Assembly: GCF_019083805.1 (NCBI RefSeq)
Contig: NZ_JAHRDV010000009.1
Span: 60,906 to 124,905, forward strand
From: Acetobacter estunensis
Lineage (GTDB): Bacteria; Pseudomonadota; Alphaproteobacteria; Acetobacterales; Acetobacteraceae
Reading direction: 5' to 3'
Length of the DNA stretch: 64,000 nt
The notes under the pieces were generated by a model. The model was not told where the DNA came from. It saw only the letters and a program-made list of their open reading frames with translations, and ran no database searches. Shown here one piece after another: positions 35,437-44,417 of the stretch. Position numbers and translations under genes: made by a program. Within the stretch, counting starts at the first letter, position 1, and every line of letters begins with the position of its first letter.

Positions 35437-36123
35437 TCACTTCTGGGAAGCCGCGTCACTCCGCTCAATGACAGCCTCTCCCGCTGGCACAACAGGAGCC
35501 GATGGCGCCGCCGCCGCCCGGGAAGCGGCCGCTGCTTTCGCCGCACCACCCGCGATCTGGTCCGCAGGCGTGCGCAGTGCGGGCAGGTCCGCCGCCGGGC
35601 CGTTCCACACCGCACTCTGACTCTGCGGTGGAATGGGCGGCGAACTGAAAGCCGACACCGGACCGAACAGGCCACCGCTCACATGGCGCATGGTCGATTC
35701 CGGCTGGCGTACACATCCACGGATCACAGGTTCGCAAATGCCCTCGTGACCGATGAGACGATCATTATCCCCGGCAAAATGCACCTCGCTCACCTGCCCC
35801 CGATCGATCCGGATCATCATGACGCAGGCGCTGCCGCTGCCGTTATAGGTCACGGTGCCCATGTTCAGCGGCGCGATGGAAAAGGTGCCCGGCGTGTTAG
35901 GCTTGTAGATATACTGCTCAAGAACCGTGGTTGCGTTCATCTTGAGCGTCTTGTCGGGAATCCCTGCACAGGAATGAAGGTCATTCTCCGTCATCCCGAT
36001 CATGGCAAGCTGCGCCTTGTGGACCGTTCTGGAGTCAAAATACCCACACCCCGTCAGACACAGCACCAGACACGCAAGCCCTGCACGGCTCGCGACACGC
36101 AACTTCAACGACACCATTCTCAT
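35437..36123 (-). CDS. Putative lipoprotein, unknown function
   Basis: 228 aa. Type-II signal peptide with lipobox LTGC (Cys near residue 26: CLVLCLTGCGYFDSR). The N-terminal half (KAQLAMIGMTENDLHSCAGI, then PDKTLKMNATTVLEQYIYKP) resembles small outer-membrane assembly lipoproteins of the SmpA/OmlA type: a K-x-x-L-x-x-x-G-M-x-x-x-x-L pattern. The C-terminal 80 residues are Ala/Pro-rich and probably disordered. Convergent with hrcA. Confidence 0.6.
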   Translation of the reverse strand: MRMVSLKLRVASRAGLACLVLCLTGCGYFDSRTVHKAQLAMIGMTENDLHSCAGIPDKTLKMNATTVLEQYIYKPNTPGTFSIAPLNMGTVTYNGSGSACVMMIRIDRGQVSEVHFAGDNDRLIGHEGICEPVIRGCVRQPESTMRHVSGGLFGPVSAFSSPPIPPQSQSAVWNGPAADLPALRTPADQIAGGAAKAAAASRAAAAPSAPVVPAGEAVIERSDAASQK

Positions 36124-36333
36124 CCCGGTTCGACCAACGCCCCGTCTTCGGTAACGGTTCCCTCACCTCACCGACAACCACCTGCGTCCAGAAATGTTGC
36201 AGCCTCAGCCGCTGTTGCCTATTAGCGGCACGACCTTTCCCTTTGTGCTGTCCTTCGATGTGAATGTCCGCGCTCCGTCGTGAACGACAGACGCGTCCGC
36301 CACAGGCAGCCGTCAGCTGCGGAGATTCCTATC

Positions 36334-36561
36334 ATGAGCGACTTTTCTTCCGACGAAATCCAGCGCCTTCAGACCTGCCTGCGCCGCCTGCTGGGCGCGA
36401 AGGGCCTGAGCGTCAACCCGCCGCCGCGCCGTGGCCTGTCCGTTGAACTGGCCGTGGATGGCGAGGTGATCGGCACCGTTCACCGTGATGAGGACGAGGG
36501 CGAAGTGTCCTACATTCTCAATATCGTGGTGTTGGAAGAAGATCTGCCGCCCAAGGCCTGA
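36334..36561 (+). CDS. DUF3126-family protein
   Basis: 75 aa from ATG 36334 (GGAG at 9 nt). The sequence MSDFSSDEIQRLQTCLRRLL, then SVNPPPRRGLSVELAVDGEV and GTVHRDEDEGEVSYILNIVV, is the whole of the small alphaproteobacterial DUF3126 family. No biochemical role is established that I know of. Upstream in-frame codons to 36280 are unconserved. Confidence 0.8.
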   Translation: MSDFSSDEIQRLQTCLRRLLGAKGLSVNPPPRRGLSVELAVDGEVIGTVHRDEDEGEVSYILNIVVLEEDLPPKA

Positions 36562-36571
36562 AGAACGGCAT

Positions 36572-36604
36572 GAAAAAGGCCGGCTCCCATGAGGACGCCG
36601 GCCT
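36572..36604 (-). terminator. Terminator for the DUF2939-like gene
   Basis: AGGCCGGC (36577-36584) pairs with GCCGGCCT (36597-36604). Read on the minus strand the stem is followed by TTTTTCA, so it ends the leftward gene at 36632. Confidence 0.65.
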
Positions 36605-36631
36605 GACAAAGCAGAAAGATTAAAGTCGTTT

Positions 36632-37255
36632 TCAGGCAGGGCGACGCGATGACAGCGACGCTTCCATGACCGGATGCGGCACAGGAGCCGGCAGATCCAC
36701 CCGCGTCAGCTTCCACTGCCAGCGCTCGATGCGAAGCTGCACCCGCAAGGGCGTCTCCGTCTCATGCCCCGGCACCACCATCGCCGCCTCGAACGTGTTG
36801 CCGCCTGTGAAACGCACCACAGCATGACCGACAGCCGACAACATGGTGCTCGCGCTCATCTTGCCAGGTGCGGCCGTTCCCATGGCCTGATCCACCACCA
36901 TTCCCAGATTCTGCTGCGTCACGGTCAGATCCACGGCATTCGACACGACATTGGTGGCAAAGGACGCACCGAACTCTGGCAGTTCATCCGCCGCTTCCGT
37001 CGCATGACCGAGATTGAGCCCGTCCAGAACCTGTTCCTTGAGCGAAGCATCTAGCGACGTCCAGTTGATGGTCTGCCCAAGGGCAAGCATGTCATGCGTC
37101 TCGACCGAACGGGCAATAGTCCACAGCGTCACGAAGGGCGACAATGCATAGAGAGCGAGGGACATCGCCAACGAGACGACACACAGAACCCGCGCCCGCT
37201 TCCGTGCGGGACAGGCCCATGCTTCGGAGACAGAAGTGAGTTTAGCGGCGCGCAT
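36632..37255 (-). CDS. DUF2939-like membrane-anchored protein
   Basis: 207 aa from ATG 37255 (GGGAG at 7 nt). One N-terminal hydrophobic segment (RVLCVVSLAMSLALYALSPF) is followed directly by the SP-x-x-x-L-W-x-I-x-x-A/S-x-x-x-x-D pattern and DMLALGQTINWTSLDASLKE, which fits the DUF2939 family (periplasmic, unknown role). The C-terminal part has a QLRIERWQWKLTRVDLP strand pair. Divergent from moeB. Confidence 0.7.
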   Translation of the reverse strand: MRAAKLTSVSEAWACPARKRARVLCVVSLAMSLALYALSPFVTLWTIARSVETHDMLALGQTINWTSLDASLKEQVLDGLNLGHATEAADELPEFGASFATNVVSNAVDLTVTQQNLGMVVDQAMGTAAPGKMSASTMLSAVGHAVVRFTGGNTFEAAMVVPGHETETPLRVQLRIERWQWKLTRVDLPAPVPHPVMEASLSSRRPA

Positions 37256-37359
37256 GTCGGGACTCCCTGTGTTCATGTCAGTATATCTACCATACGCAAA
37301 GCAGACATGCAGCAAACGGTTGTCCCCACTCCCATCAATCACGAAAAAGTGATTTCCTG

Positions 37360-38160
37360 ATGCCGCCTTCCACAACACCCCCGCCCATTGACCTCACAGA
37401 AGCCGAAATCCGGCGCTATTCCCGCCACATTCTCCTTCCGGAGGTGGGCGGAACGGGGCAGATGCGCCTCAAGAACGCCTCGGTGCTGATCGTGGGAGCG
37501 GGTGGGCTGGGCTCACCCGTGGCCTGCTACCTTGCGGCCGCCGGGGTAGGGCGTATCGGACTGGTCGATCACGACCATGTCGAACTCTCCAACCTTCAGC
37601 GGCAGATCCTTCACACCACCGAGCGCGTGGGCCAGCCCAAGGTTGCGTCCGCCGCCCGGACTCTTTCGGCCCTGAACCCGGACATCCGCATCGAGACACA
37701 CGAGATACGGCTGACGCCCGACAACGCAGAGACTCTGGTCGCAGCCTATGACCTCGTGTGCGACGGCAGCGACAATTTCGAGACGCGCTACCTCGTCAAC
37801 GCCGCCTGCGTGGCGCAACGCCGCACATTGGTGTCCGCCGCCCTCGCCCGGTTTGACGGCCAGTTGTCCACCTTCCGGCCTCATCGGGGCGGTCCCTGCT
37901 ATGAATGTCTCTTTCCCCGCACACAGGCGGCACAGGACGCTCTCTCCTGCGGAGACGCGGGAATCTTCGGGGCCGTCGCGGGTGTGCTCGGCACATTGCA
38001 GGCCACCGAAGCCCTGAAAGAACTGCTCGATATCGGGGAAACGCTGGCCGGGCGGTTGCTGCTGTGGGACGCGCTGGCCACGCGCTTCACGACCATCACG
38101 ATGGACGCCGATCCAGCCTGTCCGGTCTGCGGCTCTCTGCACAGAGACGCCGCATCATGA
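37360..38160 (+). CDS. moeB: Ubiquitin-like-protein activating adenylyltransferase, MoeB/ThiF family
   Basis: 266 aa. It adenylates the C-terminal Gly-Gly of MoaD or ThiS for sulfur transfer in molybdopterin or thiamine synthesis. Features are RRYSRHILLPEVGGTGQMRL, the ATP-binding GAGGLGSPVACYLAAAGVGR, DHDHVELSNLQRQILHTTER, and two CxxC zinc pairs (CYEC near residue 185 and CPVC near residue 256). The conserved active-site Cys region is ALSCGDAGIFGAVAG. MoeB and ThiF cannot be told apart with certainty here. Overlaps the next gene by 4 nt. Confidence 0.88.
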   Translation: MPPSTTPPPIDLTEAEIRRYSRHILLPEVGGTGQMRLKNASVLIVGAGGLGSPVACYLAAAGVGRIGLVDHDHVELSNLQRQILHTTERVGQPKVASAARTLSALNPDIRIETHEIRLTPDNAETLVAAYDLVCDGSDNFETRYLVNAACVAQRRTLVSAALARFDGQLSTFRPHRGGPCYECLFPRTQAAQDALSCGDAGIFGAVAGVLGTLQATEALKELLDIGETLAGRLLLWDALATRFTTITMDADPACPVCGSLHRDAAS

Positions 38161-38543
38161 CAGATCCCGCAAACGGACTGGCCCTTCTGCTGTGCGACGC
38201 CCATCCCGACCGGCTTCACGCAGCGTTCCTGCTGGCCGCCGGCGCTCTGGCGCTCGACCGCCCCGTTCTGGTCTTTGCCACGGGTCCGGCTGCGGCCGCC
38301 CTGTGCCGCGATGCGTCGTCTGTCTTTCACCTGGATGAAGAAGAGCGATTGGCGGAACGTGGAGTCGCCACATTGGCCACGCTGCGCGACGCGCTGGTGC
38401 TCATGGAAGCGGAACTGATGGTGTGCGAGACCGGCCTGCGACGGATCGCGCGGGAAGAGTCGGACCTGCTCGACGGCGTGAAAGTCGTGGGGATCCCGAC
38501 CTTTCTCGACCGGGCGCAGGGGCGACAGATCGTCTCATTCTGA
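38157..38543 (+). CDS. DsrE-family protein coupled to moeB
   Basis: 128 aa. Rossmann-like DsrE/DsrF fold: LALLLCDAHPDRLHAAFLLA, RPVLVFATGPAAAALCRDAS, and a C-terminal VCETGLRRIAREESDLLDGV, then FLDRAQGRQIVSF. Cysteines are C15, the one in ALCRDAS and the one in MVCETGLR; the last is where DsrE-type sulfur carriers hold their reactive Cys. Its ATG overlaps the moeB stop, suggesting a role in sulfur transfer to or from the MoeB/ThiF pathway (inference). Confidence 0.75.
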   Translation: MTDPANGLALLLCDAHPDRLHAAFLLAAGALALDRPVLVFATGPAAAALCRDASSVFHLDEEERLAERGVATLATLRDALVLMEAELMVCETGLRRIAREESDLLDGVKVVGIPTFLDRAQGRQIVSF

Positions 38544-38610
38544 CAGTTCCGCGCATCCGAATGCACGAACCCACTTGCCGAGCGCGTCAGGGCTTGGCAC
38601 GGATGCGCCC

Positions 38611-39645
38611 ATGATCGCATCCCGCTCCCTGCGCGCCGTCCTCTCGCTGCTGGCGGCAACGCCCCTCGCCACGTTCGCCGGTCCTGCCGTGGCCGCAACG
38701 CAAAACAGCGCCACGCCGCACCACCATCACAAGAAGGCGGCGACCACGGAGGGGAAAACCGTGGCCCACAGTTCGGGGCACACGGAAGAGAAAGCCGCTC
38801 ACCACAAGCACGCCACGCACAAGGCGACGGAGAGCAGCGAGCACCACACCCATCCCACGCGGCATGCGAGCGAAGAAAAAACGCCGCACCACAGCAAGGC
38901 CATGCATTCCAGCGCAAGCCATCACCACGCCGCCCATCTGGCGACGGGCGCCGCTGCCGGTGCGGCGGCGGGTGCTGCCGCGGTCCATTCCGATACGGAC
39001 GATGCCGCTCCTGCCGCCGACTCGTCCGCGACGCCCGCTCCCACAGGTCCGGATCTGACAAAAGGCAGCAATACCGGTCTGCCGCTGCCGCGCTTTGCGG
39101 CCCTGCGCGCGGATGATGTGAACATGCGTGCCGGCCCCGGCCAGCGTTATCCCATCCAGTTCATCTATCACCGCCGGGGACTGCCGGTGAAAATCGAGCG
39201 CGAGTTCGACATCTGGCGACTGGTGGAAGACCCGGACGGCGTGAAGGGCTGGGTGCATCAGGCCACGCTTGTGGGCTCCCATGATTTCGTCATCCCCTAT
39301 CCGCCCGGAAAGGCACCATCGCCCGACGCCGCGCCGCAGCAGAAGGCCGCCTCTTCCGACAAGCCGGAAGAAAAGAGCGGCAACCGTCATACCGAGTCGC
39401 AGGTGATCGGCCACGTGGCCACGGCGGCCGAAGCGGAGAAAATCCCCAACGCCGTGATTCTGCGGTCATCGGGCGATGACAGCGCAGCACCCGTGGCGGT
39501 GCTGATGCCCGGCTCGGTCGGCACATTGCGCAGTTGCGCGGCCGGATCGGTGTGGTGTCAGGTCACGATTCAGCGTCGTGACGGCTGGCTGCACCGCAAT
39601 CAGATCTGGGGGCTGCTGCCCGACGAGGCCTATCCGCCCTCCTGA
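38611..39645 (+). CDS. Periplasmic bacterial-SH3 protein with His-rich segment
   Basis: 344 aa. Signal peptide (MIASRSLRAVLSLLAATPLA, cleavage after AVA near residue 29). Residues about 35-115 are extremely His/Lys/Ser/Thr-rich (HHHHKK, HHKHATHK, HHTHPTRH, SHHHAAH), a potential metal-binding or disordered linker. Two SH3_4-type domains follow at about 165-230 (ALRADDVNMRAGPGQRYPIQ) and 265-340 (NAVILRSSGDDSAAPVAVLM). SH3 proteins of this type bind peptidoglycan or act as envelope scaffolds. It starts 67 bp after the DsrE gene and ends about 100 bp before pyk. Confidence 0.75.
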   Translation: MIASRSLRAVLSLLAATPLATFAGPAVAATQNSATPHHHHKKAATTEGKTVAHSSGHTEEKAAHHKHATHKATESSEHHTHPTRHASEEKTPHHSKAMHSSASHHHAAHLATGAAAGAAAGAAAVHSDTDDAAPAADSSATPAPTGPDLTKGSNTGLPLPRFAALRADDVNMRAGPGQRYPIQFIYHRRGLPVKIEREFDIWRLVEDPDGVKGWVHQATLVGSHDFVIPYPPGKAPSPDAAPQQKAASSDKPEEKSGNRHTESQVIGHVATAAEAEKIPNAVILRSSGDDSAAPVAVLMPGSVGTLRSCAAGSVWCQVTIQRRDGWLHRNQIWGLLPDEAYPPS

Positions 39646-39751
39646 CCTTTCCGGCCTAACCTTTCCGGGCAGCGTTGCGGCCCGCAATGCGACCTCTGGC
39701 CGCCTCAGGTGTTATCCTGCTGACATCCATCATGTCGGAGGAGGATTTTCC

Positions 39752-41188
39752 ATGATCGCTGCCCAGTGCCGCACCAAGATCGTCGCCACGCTCGGCCCGT
39801 CCTCTTCCGATCACGCGACGATCCTCGCACTGGCCACGGCAGGCGCGGACGTGTTCCGCTTCAATTTCTCCCACGGCACACAAGCCGAGCACGCCGCCCG
39901 CTACCGCATCGTGCGACAGGTGGAAGCAGAGGTTGGGCGTCCGCTCGGTGTTCTTGCCGACATGCAGGGTCCAAAACTCCGGGTCGGGCGTTTTGCCGAT
40001 GGGCACATCACGCTGGAGACGGGCGCGCCTTTCCGCCTCGATCTGGACGAAACGCCCGGCACGACGAAGCGGGTACAGCTCCCACACCCCGAAATCATCG
40101 CCGCCGCCCATCCCGGCAGCGTGCTGCTCCTCGATGACGGCAAGCTACGTCTGCAAGTGACGACTGTCGGTCGTGATTTTCTTGAAACCGAGGTGCAGGT
40201 CGGCGGACCTCTGAGCGACCACAAGGGCGTGAATGTTCCCGACCTGATGCTTCCCATTCCGGCCCTGACGCCACGCGACCGGGAAAATCTCGCCTTCGCA
40301 CTGGAACTTGGCGCGGATTTCATCGCCCTCTCCTTCATCCAGAGGGCCGAAGACGTGCTGGAAGCCCGCGAACTGGTGAAGGGTCGGGCCTGGATCGTCT
40401 CCAAGCTGGAAAAACCTCAGGCCATGGAGAATCTCGACGCCATCCTCGCAGCGTCTGACGTCGTGATGGTCGCCCGAGGCGACCTTGGCGTGGAACTGCC
40501 GCCCGAGGCGGTGCCGCTGGCGCAGAAGCGCATCACGCGCGCCGCGCGGAAACTGGGCAAGCCCGTCATCGTGGCCACACAGATGCTCGAGAGCATGATC
40601 ACAGCGCCCACGCCCACCCGCGCGGAAGCCTCCGACGTGGCGACGGCCGTGTTCGATGGCGCGGACGCCGTGATGCTCTCGGCGGAATCGGCGGCAGGGG
40701 CTTACCCGCGCGAGGCTGTGACGGTGATGAACCGCATTCTGGAGCGCGTGGAGGCCGATGCGGGCTGGCGCGCGCTCATGCAGGCCGCGCGCCTGGAGCC
40801 AGAACATCATGTAGCGGACGCCATCGCCGGAGCCGCGCAGCTTGTGGCCAACACGCTCGATGCCAGCACCATTGTCGCCTACACGCATGCGGGACCGACC
40901 GCGCTGCGCATCGCGCGCGAACGGCCCATCGCCGCCATTCTCGGCCTGACACCCACGCTGACAACCGCCCGCCGCCTGACGCTTGTGTGGGGCGTGCACC
41001 CTTGCGTGCCGGACCCAGCGCATCACGCCCATGACACGGAATCGATGGTGTCCACGGCTGTCGAGACAGGGCGCACCAGCGGACTGGCTCGCGCGGGCGA
41101 TACGATGGTCATCATCGCAGGCGTGCCGTTCGGCGTCAGCGGCTCCACCAACACGTTACGAGTGGCAAAAGTCCCGGACTCTGTCTGA
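39752..41188 (+). CDS. pyk: Pyruvate kinase
   Basis: 478 aa. Converts phosphoenolpyruvate and ADP to pyruvate and ATP. Motifs are TKIVATLGPSSSDHATI, VFRFNFSHGTQAEH, DMQGPKLRVGRFADG, WIVSKLEKPQAMENLD, VMVARGDLGVELPPE and VIVATQMLESMI, with the C-terminal allosteric domain closing RAGDTMVIIAGVPFGVSGST. ATG 39752 has GGAGGAGG 7 nt upstream. A small GTCCCC/GGGGAC hairpin at 41200-41218 follows, without a T-run. Confidence 0.95.
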   Translation: MIAAQCRTKIVATLGPSSSDHATILALATAGADVFRFNFSHGTQAEHAARYRIVRQVEAEVGRPLGVLADMQGPKLRVGRFADGHITLETGAPFRLDLDETPGTTKRVQLPHPEIIAAAHPGSVLLLDDGKLRLQVTTVGRDFLETEVQVGGPLSDHKGVNVPDLMLPIPALTPRDRENLAFALELGADFIALSFIQRAEDVLEARELVKGRAWIVSKLEKPQAMENLDAILAASDVVMVARGDLGVELPPEAVPLAQKRITRAARKLGKPVIVATQMLESMITAPTPTRAEASDVATAVFDGADAVMLSAESAAGAYPREAVTVMNRILERVEADAGWRALMQAARLEPEHHVADAIAGAAQLVANTLDASTIVAYTHAGPTALRIARERPIAAILGLTPTLTTARRLTLVWGVHPCVPDPAHHAHDTESMVSTAVETGRTSGLARAGDTMVIIAGVPFGVSGSTNTLRVAKVPDSV

Positions 41189-41292
41189 GCTTGCCTCTGG
41201 TCCCCTGTGCATGGGGACGGTAAACAGTCCCGGTTTCCAGACATGAGGGGTGGAGCCCACAGCGGTTCCTCACCGACAGCATCAGGCACGGC

Positions 41293-42651
41293 ATGAGCAA
41301 TACACGCAGGTTCTTCGGCACGGACGGCATTCGCGGGAAAGCCAACACCCCTCCCATGACCGTGGACGTGGCGCAGAAACTCGGACAGGCGGCGGGCCTG
41401 CATTTCCGGCGTGGTCATCACCGTCACAGCGTCGTGGTGGGCAAGGACACCCGCCTGTCCGGCTACATGATCGAGTGCGCGCTGGTGGCGGGCTTCCTGT
41501 CGGCCGGCATGGACGTGATCCTCGTCGGCCCCATGCCCACCCCCGCCATCGCCATGCTCACCCGCTCACTGCGCGCCGATCTGGGCGTCATGATCTCAGC
41601 GTCCCACAATCCGTTCAGCGACAACGGCATCAAGCTGTTCGGCCCCGATGGTTTCAAGCTCTCCGATCAGGAGGAGCAGACCATCGAGGCGATGATGCTC
41701 TCCGACCTGACGGGACAGCTTGCCGCACCGGGAGAGATTGGCCGCGCCTCGCGCCTGAACGATGCGGCTGGGCGTTACATCGAGCACGCCAAGGCCTCCT
41801 TTCCGCGCGGCTGTCGTCTGGACGGTCTCAAGATCGTCATCGACTGCGCCAACGGCGCGGGATACCGCGTGGCTCCCACTGCCCTGTGGGAACTGGGTGC
41901 GGAAGTGGTGCGTCTGGGTTGTGAGCCGGACGGCGTGAACATCAACGAAAAATGTGGCTCCACGCACCCCGAAGCGCTGTGCCGCGCCGTGATCGAGCAC
42001 AAGGCCGATCTCGGAATCGCGCTCGACGGCGATGCGGACCGGATGCTGCTGGCCGACGAAACCGGCCGTCTGGTGGATGGCGATCAGATTCTTGGCCTAA
42101 TTGCCCGCTCATGGGCGCGGTCGGGTCGTCTGGCCACCTCCTCAATCGTGGCGACCGTGATGTCCAACATGGGACTCGAACGCTTCCTTCACGAGCAGGG
42201 CATGGCGCTGGAACGCACGGCAGTGGGCGATCGTTATGTGGTCGAGCGCATGCGTGAGAACGGCGCCAATGTGGGCGGAGAGCAGTCGGGTCACGTGGTG
42301 CTGTCCGATTTCGCCACCACCGGCGACGGATTGGTGGCCGCGTTGCAGGTTCTGGCCGTTCTCATCGAGGAAGGGCGACCTGCCAGTGAAGTCTGCCGCG
42401 TGTTCGAACCTTTTCCGCAACTGCTGAAGAACATCCGCTTCGAGGGCCGCAGCCCGCTTCATCTGCCTGAAGTGCAGGCCGCGCGACGGCAGATCGAGGA
42501 ACGCCTCGGCGCACGCGGTCGTCTCGTTCTGCGCGAAAGCGGCACGGAACCGCTGGTGCGAGTCATGGTGGAAGCGGAAGACGCCCGCGACGTGGAGCGC
42601 GCGGTGGACGACATGTGCGCCGCCATCACCACAATGCCTGTCGTGGCCTGA
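41293..42651 (+). CDS. glmM: Phosphoglucosamine mutase
   Basis: 452 aa. Converts glucosamine-6-phosphate to glucosamine-1-phosphate for peptidoglycan and LPS precursors. The phosphoserine loop is [16 protein letters not shown], with S104 as the phosphorylated residue. The metal-binding loop is [16 protein letters not shown], the substrate loop is [19 protein letters not shown] and the phosphate-binding loop is [16 protein letters not shown]. thiD follows after 3 nt, so the two are cotranscribed. Confidence 0.96.
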   Translation: MSNTRRFFGTDGIRGKANTPPMTVDVAQKLGQAAGLHFRRGHHRHSVVVGKDTRLSGYMIECALVAGFLSAGMDVILVGPMPTPAIAMLTRSLRADLGVMISASHNPFSDNGIKLFGPDGFKLSDQEEQTIEAMMLSDLTGQLAAPGEIGRASRLNDAAGRYIEHAKASFPRGCRLDGLKIVIDCANGAGYRVAPTALWELGAEVVRLGCEPDGVNINEKCGSTHPEALCRAVIEHKADLGIALDGDADRMLLADETGRLVDGDQILGLIARSWARSGRLATSSIVATVMSNMGLERFLHEQGMALERTAVGDRYVVERMRENGANVGGEQSGHVVLSDFATTGDGLVAALQVLAVLIEEGRPASEVCRVFEPFPQLLKNIRFEGRSPLHLPEVQAARRQIEERLGARGRLVLRESGTEPLVRVMVEAEDARDVERAVDDMCAAITTMPVVA

Positions 42652-42654
42652 GCC

Positions 42655-43479
42655 ATGAAAGGGCGCGTTCTCAGCATCGCAGGCAGCGATTCAGGCGGTG
42701 GAGCCGGGATTCAGGCGGACATCAAGGCCGTAACGGCGCTGGGTGGATTCGCCATGACGGCCATTACGGCTCTGACAGCCCAGAACACGCTGGGCGTGAT
42801 GGACGTAATGGATGTCCCGCCCAAGTTCCTGCGCACACAGATCCGCTGCGTGCTCGACGATCTGGGCGCGGACACTTTCAAGACAGGCATGCTGTCGAAC
42901 GCAGGCATCATTCGCGTTGTCGCCGAAGAGATCCGCCGCTACCGCGATGTTCCCTTCGTGCTCGATCCCGTGATGGTGGCCAAAGGTGGCGCCTCCCTGC
43001 TCGCGAAGGAAGCGGTTGCAGCTCTGACGGAGGAACTGCTTCCTCTCTGCACCGTGCTGACGCCCAACATTCCAGAAGCCGAAGCCTTGCTGGACCGGAC
43101 GATTGCAACACCGGACGATATGGTGAGTGCCGCGAAAAAACTCCGCGAACAGGGCGCTCCCGCCGTGCTTCTCAAGGGCGGCCACCTGTCCGGTGACCTT
43201 CTGACGGATGTGCTGGCCACGGAACAGGGTGTGGAGACGTTTTCCTCAGAGCGGATCGAGACCCGCCACACCCATGGGACGGGATGTACGCTCGCCAGCG
43301 CCATCGCCACACGACTGGCTCAGGGATGGCCCCTGTCCGATGCCGTCATCAATGCGCGGGCGTATCTGCGCATGACCATCGAACAGGCTCCCGGATATGG
43401 CGCGGGTGCCGGACCGCTCAACCACTGCGTGACGGTCAGTCCGGCGTGGTCCACCGGGGCTGCGCCTTCCGCGTCCTGA
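42655..43479 (+). CDS. thiD: Hydroxymethylpyrimidine/phosphomethylpyrimidine kinase
   Basis: 274 aa ribokinase-fold kinase that phosphorylates HMP and HMP-P for thiamine synthesis. It has the N-terminal LSIAGSDSGGGAGIQADIKA, FVLDPVMVAKGGASLLAKEA, VLTPNIPEAEALL and the catalytic anion hole HTHGTGCTLASAIATRLAQG. It sits immediately after glmM; the moeB/thiF-type gene 4.5 kb upstream could belong to the same pathway. Confidence 0.94.
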   Translation: MKGRVLSIAGSDSGGGAGIQADIKAVTALGGFAMTAITALTAQNTLGVMDVMDVPPKFLRTQIRCVLDDLGADTFKTGMLSNAGIIRVVAEEIRRYRDVPFVLDPVMVAKGGASLLAKEAVAALTEELLPLCTVLTPNIPEAEALLDRTIATPDDMVSAAKKLREQGAPAVLLKGGHLSGDLLTDVLATEQGVETFSSERIETRHTHGTGCTLASAIATRLAQGWPLSDAVINARAYLRMTIEQAPGYGAGAGPLNHCVTVSPAWSTGAAPSAS

Positions 43480-43486
43480 ACATTCC

Positions 43487-44230
43487 TCAGGCCGCGACCG
43501 TCTCGGTGTGCGCGGCCACCGGTGCCGCCGTTTCCGCAGGCTTTTCCACCCGCCCCGCCGTCTGCTCGCGCAGCATGTAACCACGTCCCCAGACTGTGGT
43601 GATGACGTTGCCAGCCCCTGCGGCCTGAAGCTTCTTGCGCAGTTTGCAGATGAAAACGTCGATGATCTTCATCTCGGGTTCATCCATGCCACCGTAGAGA
43701 TGGTTCAGGAACGCATCCTTCGTCAGAACCATCCCCTTGCGCAGAACCAGCAACTCCAGAATGGCATATTCCTTGCCCGTCAGATGCACAGGCACGTCAT
43801 TGACGCTCACCTCCCGGCTGTCGAGGCTCAGATGCAGCGGTCCCACACGCAGGGTCGGCTCGCTGAAGCCCTTGGAACGACGCAGGATCGCCTGCATGCG
43901 GGCCACCAGTTCGTCTGGATCGAAAGGTTTGGTCAGATAATCGTCCGCGCCGATGGAGAACGCCTTCACCTTGGCCTGCGGTCGCGTGAGGCTCGAGAGC
44001 ACGATCATCGGTGTCGCCACACGGGCTGCGCGAGCCCGACGCACGACTTCGTATCCCTCGATGTCGGGCAGCATCAGTTCGAGCACCGCCAGATCGTAAT
44101 CGTAATGCCGCAGCATCTCGACCGCTTCTTCTCCGGACTCGACATGATCGACCGTGAAACCAGCCCCTTTCATGACCTGAGTGATTTCACCGACGGCTGC
44201 CGTATCGTCTTCAACGAGCAGAACACGCAT
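43487..44230 (-). CDS. ctrA: CtrA-type response regulator with Glu at the phosphorylation site
   Basis: 247 aa. N-terminal receiver domain (about 1-120) and OmpR-type DNA-binding domain (about 130-230). The recognition region VHLTGKEYAILELLVLRKGM, then FLNHLYGGMDEPEMKIIDVF and CKLRKKLQAAGAGNVITTVW, is essentially CtrA. In the receiver, E7-D8-D9 and the KPF lysine are present but residue 51 is Glu (VLELMLPD; codon GAA at 44078-44080) where Caulobacter CtrA has the phosphorylated Asp. A 20-residue Ala/Thr-rich tail follows. ATG 44230 has GGGAG at 8 nt. Divergent from fliI, consistent with control of motility. No clear TTAA-N7-TTAA site was found in the 187-bp gap. Confidence 0.93.
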   Translation of the reverse strand: MRVLLVEDDTAAVGEITQVMKGAGFTVDHVESGEEAVEMLRHYDYDLAVLELMLPDIEGYEVVRRARAARVATPMIVLSSLTRPQAKVKAFSIGADDYLTKPFDPDELVARMQAILRRSKGFSEPTLRVGPLHLSLDSREVSVNDVPVHLTGKEYAILELLVLRKGMVLTKDAFLNHLYGGMDEPEMKIIDVFICKLRKKLQAAGAGNVITTVWGRGYMLREQTAGRVEKPAETAAPVAAHTETVAA

Positions 44231-44417
44231 CCCTGTAACTCCCGGTTCGTTGTTGACCATTAGTTACCATCACAGGTTGTGTGCGTCTACGGAAATTTCA
44301 CGTAAAGCGTGTATAAAGAAATTCGAAGCGCGTTAATGAAACGGAAAACGTCTTGTTTTTTATACACACCTATCTGAAGACCGCAGAAAACCAGCATATT
44401 TTAGGAACCCTCGCCCA

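Noticed and set aside
44231..44417. CtrA box (TTAA-N7-TTAA) between ctrA and fliI
   Set aside because: Only a half-site (GTTAAT near 44331) is seen; no second TTAA at the right spacing.
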